Shown piece by piece: positions 61,284-64,000 of a DNA stretch of 64,000 nucleotides. Made by a program: the position numbers and the translations under genes. The first letter of the stretch is position 1. Each line of letters begins with the position of its first letter. This DNA is from CAYNJF01 sp964397555 (GTDB lineage: Bacteria > Pseudomonadota > Gammaproteobacteria > Berkiellales > Berkiellaceae): NCBI GenBank assembly GCA_964397555.1, contig CAYNJF010000002.1:28720-92719 (forward strand). The letters are read 5' to 3'. The notes under the pieces are model-generated. The model did no database searches. It was not told where the DNA came from and saw only the letters and a list, made by a program, of their open reading frames with translations.

Positions 61284-61352
61284 TCCAACCATTGCGTGCG
61301 CATCCCTGAAATAATATTCACCTAAAATAATGCATATGCACTTATGGTTGGA
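61284..61352. repeat. structured inverted repeat
   Basis: TCCAACCAT (61284-61292) and ATGGTTGGA (61344-61352) are perfect inverted copies enclosing 51 bases, which include the palindrome TGCATATGCA (61331-61340). It lies in the 207-base gap between the large minus-strand gene and the small protein B gene, so it could be a leader structure or an operator. Confidence 0.4.
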
Positions 61353-61438
61353 ATCATCATGCTTCCTTGCATAGGTAAGTCGATTTTCCAAACAGCAGTC
61401 CAAAGATAGGTTCAGCCTAAAAAGGAGGAACGCTGTTA

Positions 61439-64000
61439 TCAGCCGGGAGACATTTTCGTCTTATCCTTTTTTAGGGCATTCAACAGCTTAGTGCACAGCG
61501 GGCTATCTTGTTCATAAACCTTCATCACATCTACAGGGTTTTGTCGATTATAATGGGATTTTCCGATCCCTTTTCGAATGTCTTTACCTATCCAAGATTG
61601 AGATTCCCTAAAAAAATCACCAAACATTCGATATCCACCATCGAACTTGAGCTCAAAGTATTCTTTGCCAAGTCGTTTCAATCCCTTTTTGGACTGGCGA
61701 ACAGCTATCCCCTTGCCCATCGAGATAAGCGCTTGCTGTTTAAATGAAGGGTCTAAATTGTCATAACGGACAAAAAAGTGAATACCTTTGTCCATAAGAT
61801 GGTAGTAGTCATGATCATTTATGTTTACTGACTCAATGGCAAGCTCATCTGCTGAGAGCAAGCTTTGCTCGGATAGATGTGAATCCGGCCCAGAACCAGA
61901 CTCTTCTTCATGGCTAACACTTGGACTGGAGCCTGGAATATCACTTAAACCAGAATCATTGGTTACTTTTTCCGCTCTTAATCGTCGTAGGAGCTTAGCA
62001 TTTTGTTTGTAAAGAGTTGCGATTTCTTCTTCTTGTCGACGGATTTTTTGAAGCTGAAACTCGGCATGACCCTCACGTTCAACGAGTTTGGCTTCCTCTT
62101 TGGCCTTGGCGTAAGCTTCCTTGGATTCAAGATCCCTAGCCAATGACGCATTGAGTTTGCCCTGATCTCTAACAAGCTCAAAGGCTTGGAACATGACATC
62201 GAATAAAGAAGATGGCTCAAACGCTGCGCCTCCAGAAAGCTTTTGTGCGTATTCAGCAACGACTTCTCTTTGCTGCAGTCTAAAGGCATACTTGAGAATA
62301 AGCTGATTGGTTTCCCTTGCTTCATTCTCACAATGTTCGATCCGAAAAACAGGATGGCTCGCCTTAATGTGTCCTTGCCTTAATAACTCTAAACAAATGT
62401 TCAGATCACGTTTATCGCTTGATTGGACAATTTCTTGAATTAACTCATCATTTTTAGCCACGCACTCTAATTCGTCTAATTGCCTTGCCCTAAACCAGTA
62501 GTATTTTTGTGGATTCACTCGTGAAAGCGCCTCAAAATGAGGCTCTAGTAGGCATTGCGACTTCTTGCTAGAGAAAAGCTGACAAAGCTCGTCAAGACTC
62601 TTTTCTTTCCAAAGCATTGTGCAGCATTGTTTGAATGCATCTAAGCGAACTAAAGCAGGCTGAATGTTATCATCAGCTGCCATGACAAGAGCCATACCCT
62701 GCTCATAGTCTTCGCAAGTAAGACATGCTTTCAAATTTTTAGCGGTACGAACAAAGATTAATATCTGCTCTTCTAAGTGGGCTTCCTCTAACACCTCTAA
62801 GTAGCCAAAATTCGTCATAAAAGCGGCAACGTCAATATCGGTATGAGCAATTTTAGCAAGTTTTTGTATCAATACTTTGTAAAGATCGTTATTCTCTAGG
62901 TGTTCTTTATATTCTTCAACAAACATACAGGCGTATGTTGGATTTTTTATAAAAACTTGGATTAAGGAATCAAAAAGCTTATCTCTGAAGCTTGGAAGAG
63001 CGTCCAGAAGACAAAGAGCCGAGAAGCTCTTAAACACTTTGTCAACTTGGTTGAGCTCAATCGCCATCTTTAAGAGAAGGTTTAGAACAGTGATTTTTAC
63101 TTCAGTTGAAGAGGCCTTTGATTGAACCAGTTGCTGCAAAAAGTCAAACGAACTTTTCACGCTAAGTATGTCATGCGTAAGCTCATGCAGTTGGAAAGTC
63201 TTATCTTTACAAATCTCATTAAATAAATGAAGAGAACAATCTGTTGCCTTGTGTCTGACAGCGATTGCGATAAGATACTTCCCATACCAGGTTGTGTTAA
63301 TGTCAAGTTTGAGCACCTTCATAAATTCTCTCATGGTCTCGACACTATCGTCTCTAATGGCTTTTATTAGAGGGTTATCATTGTTTGGTATTGGCGTTTT
63401 ACCTAAATGCTGACATAGGTTTTGGTAAGATATGCCTTTGAGCTCAGCTATGTCCGAGTATGTAAACCCATAAAAACACTTATTGGTTCGCTTACCAAGT
63501 TTGATGAGAGTATTAAGGTAATCTAACATATAGGACTTATAGATCAAAATGGCGTGAATGGGGTCCATCATGGGGTTTGCATCGGGAATGATTGTTTTCT
63601 CTAACTTGCCTAAGGCACGAAGTTTTTGAGCAATAGCCTTTTCATCTTGTTCTTTATATGTGTTGAGACAATGAATGATAAATTGATTAATCAGTGAGGT
63701 TTCAGTTTGACTAATTGGGCATATCGAGAGATTTGGTTTGATTACATCTATAACCATGGACTCTAAATGTTTTTTGCTACTATCCGAGAGTGCGGCACGA
63801 TTGAACCTTATAAATAATTCATATAAATTAATTTTACGATCACGATACAATATTGCAGCAAGTTCTTTTTCATGTTTTTGTAATTCAATCTCTCTTGGTG
63901 TGATACCTTTACTTGCATCAACAACAGTCTTAGGACTTTCTGGTGCACCTAAAAGCTTATCATCTGAAGACTCTTCTGGTGCCGATGCCAACGTAGATTC
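61439..64000 (-). CDS. large helical/coiled-coil protein, function unknown (5' partial)
   Basis: At least 853 residues; the frame is still open at the window end, so the true start lies outside. The N-terminal part is polar, then comes a long helical-repeat region in which LIKAIRDDSVETMREFMKVL, followed by INTTWYGKYLIAIAVRH, resembles degenerate ankyrin units. About residues 620-665 form a strong coiled coil (YAKAKEEAKLVEREGHAE, RRQEEEIATLYKQNAKLLRR). A Ser/Gly/Glu linker leads to a C-terminal domain of about 125 residues (YFELKFDGGYRMFGDFFRES). No signal peptide or enzyme motif. The layout resembles secreted effectors of intracellular bacteria, but this is only a comparison of style. Confidence 0.75.
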   Translation of the reverse strand, partial: ESTLASAPEESSDDKLLGAPESPKTVVDASKGITPREIELQKHEKELAAILYRDRKINLYELFIRFNRAALSDSSKKHLESMVIDVIKPNLSICPISQTETSLINQFIIHCLNTYKEQDEKAIAQKLRALGKLEKTIIPDANPMMDPIHAILIYKSYMLDYLNTLIKLGKRTNKCFYGFTYSDIAELKGISYQNLCQHLGKTPIPNNDNPLIKAIRDDSVETMREFMKVLKLDINTTWYGKYLIAIAVRHKATDCSLHLFNEICKDKTFQLHELTHDILSVKSSFDFLQQLVQSKASSTEVKITVLNLLLKMAIELNQVDKVFKSFSALCLLDALPSFRDKLFDSLIQVFIKNPTYACMFVEEYKEHLENNDLYKVLIQKLAKIAHTDIDVAAFMTNFGYLEVLEEAHLEEQILIFVRTAKNLKACLTCEDYEQGMALVMAADDNIQPALVRLDAFKQCCTMLWKEKSLDELCQLFSSKKSQCLLEPHFEALSRVNPQKYYWFRARQLDELECVAKNDELIQEIVQSSDKRDLNICLELLRQGHIKASHPVFRIEHCENEARETNQLILKYAFRLQQREVVAEYAQKLSGGAAFEPSSLFDVMFQAFELVRDQGKLNASLARDLESKEAYAKAKEEAKLVEREGHAEFQLQKIRRQEEEIATLYKQNAKLLRRLRAEKVTNDSGLSDIPGSSPSVSHEEESGSGPDSHLSEQSLLSADELAIESVNINDHDYYHLMDKGIHFFVRYDNLDPSFKQQALISMGKGIAVRQSKKGLKRLGKEYFELKFDGGYRMFGDFFRESQSWIGKDIRKGIGKSHYNRQNPVDVMKVYEQDSPLCTKLLNALKKDKTKMSPG

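Noticed and set aside
61421..61440. Strong Shine-Dalgarno-like AAGGAGG on the plus strand
   Set aside because: No ATG, GTG or TTG follows at usable spacing with a real frame; it lies at the 3' end of a convincing minus-strand gene.
1..64000. CRISPR arrays, tRNA/rRNA genes, insertion sequences
   Set aside because: I looked for regular spaced repeats, tRNA-like cloverleaf ends and transposase motifs and found none; short RNA genes could still be missed by eye.

Overview
The window is from a gammaproteobacterium, with moderate GC (below half by eye) and dense, mostly operonic packing. The core gene order closely follows the Pseudomonas-type chromosome segment nagZ-mtiP-csiV-mfd ... lolCD-comEC-exbBD-lpxK-ycaR-ptp-rne-rluC-sppA-maf-yceD-rpmF-plsX-fab-pabC-mltG-tmk-holB-pilZ-tatD. 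Envelope genes (LolCD, MsbA, LpxK, FadL, autotransporters) show a Gram-negative, LPS-making cell. The T4P-type PilZ suggests type IV pili. Ankyrin, Sel1, autotransporter and ADP-ribosyltransferase genes suggest contact with host or other cells. I cannot name the genus.

Layout. 1-2.6 kb: 5'-truncated fadL, a TetR regulator with a candidate tandem operator, and a small secreted protein. 2.7-6.8 kb: L,D-transpeptidase, nagZ, an MscS channel, hpt and mtiP (wall recycling and purine salvage). 6.8-16.8 kb, minus strand: a DAHP-synthase-like enzyme, mfd, csiV, atoE, then a di-heme peroxidase, an orphan histidine kinase and a YfiR-like protein. 17.0-26.4 kb: lolC-lolD, DUF2062, comEC, exbBD, msbA (interrupted by a 10-N assembly gap), lpxK, ycaR and a low-molecular-weight phosphatase.

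26.4-35.7 kb is an accessory block sitting where Pseudomonas-type genomes carry murB; kdsB is also missing between ycaR and the phosphatase. It holds a HAD-like DUF2608-type protein, two tandem autotransporter paralogues, a candidate R-S-ExE mono-ADP-ribosyltransferase, a double-glycine-leader peptide with its own promoter, and a membrane spermidine-synthase-like protein. 35.7-40.6 kb returns to rne, rluC and sppA. 40.8-42.7 kb is a second small insertion (ankyrin protein, M48 peptidase). 42.7-54.2 kb is the maf/yceD-rpmF-plsX-fabHDG-acpP-fabF-pabC-mltG-tmk-holB-pilZ-tatD lipid and replication cluster.

54.2-60.6 kb is a Sel1-repeat gene translationally joined to hutG-hutI-hutU-hutH (histidine to glutamate), ending in a second double-glycine-leader peptide whose 15-residue leader matches the first. 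60.7-64 kb, minus strand, holds two tiny proteins with a shared N-terminal motif and a large helical/coiled-coil protein that runs off the window. I saw no tRNA, rRNA, CRISPR array, insertion sequence or transposase. No gene-free stretch exceeds about 300 bases. The strongest candidates for something new are the two microcin-like double-glycine peptides, the ADP-ribosyltransferase and the DAHP-synthase-like protein with changed metal ligands.
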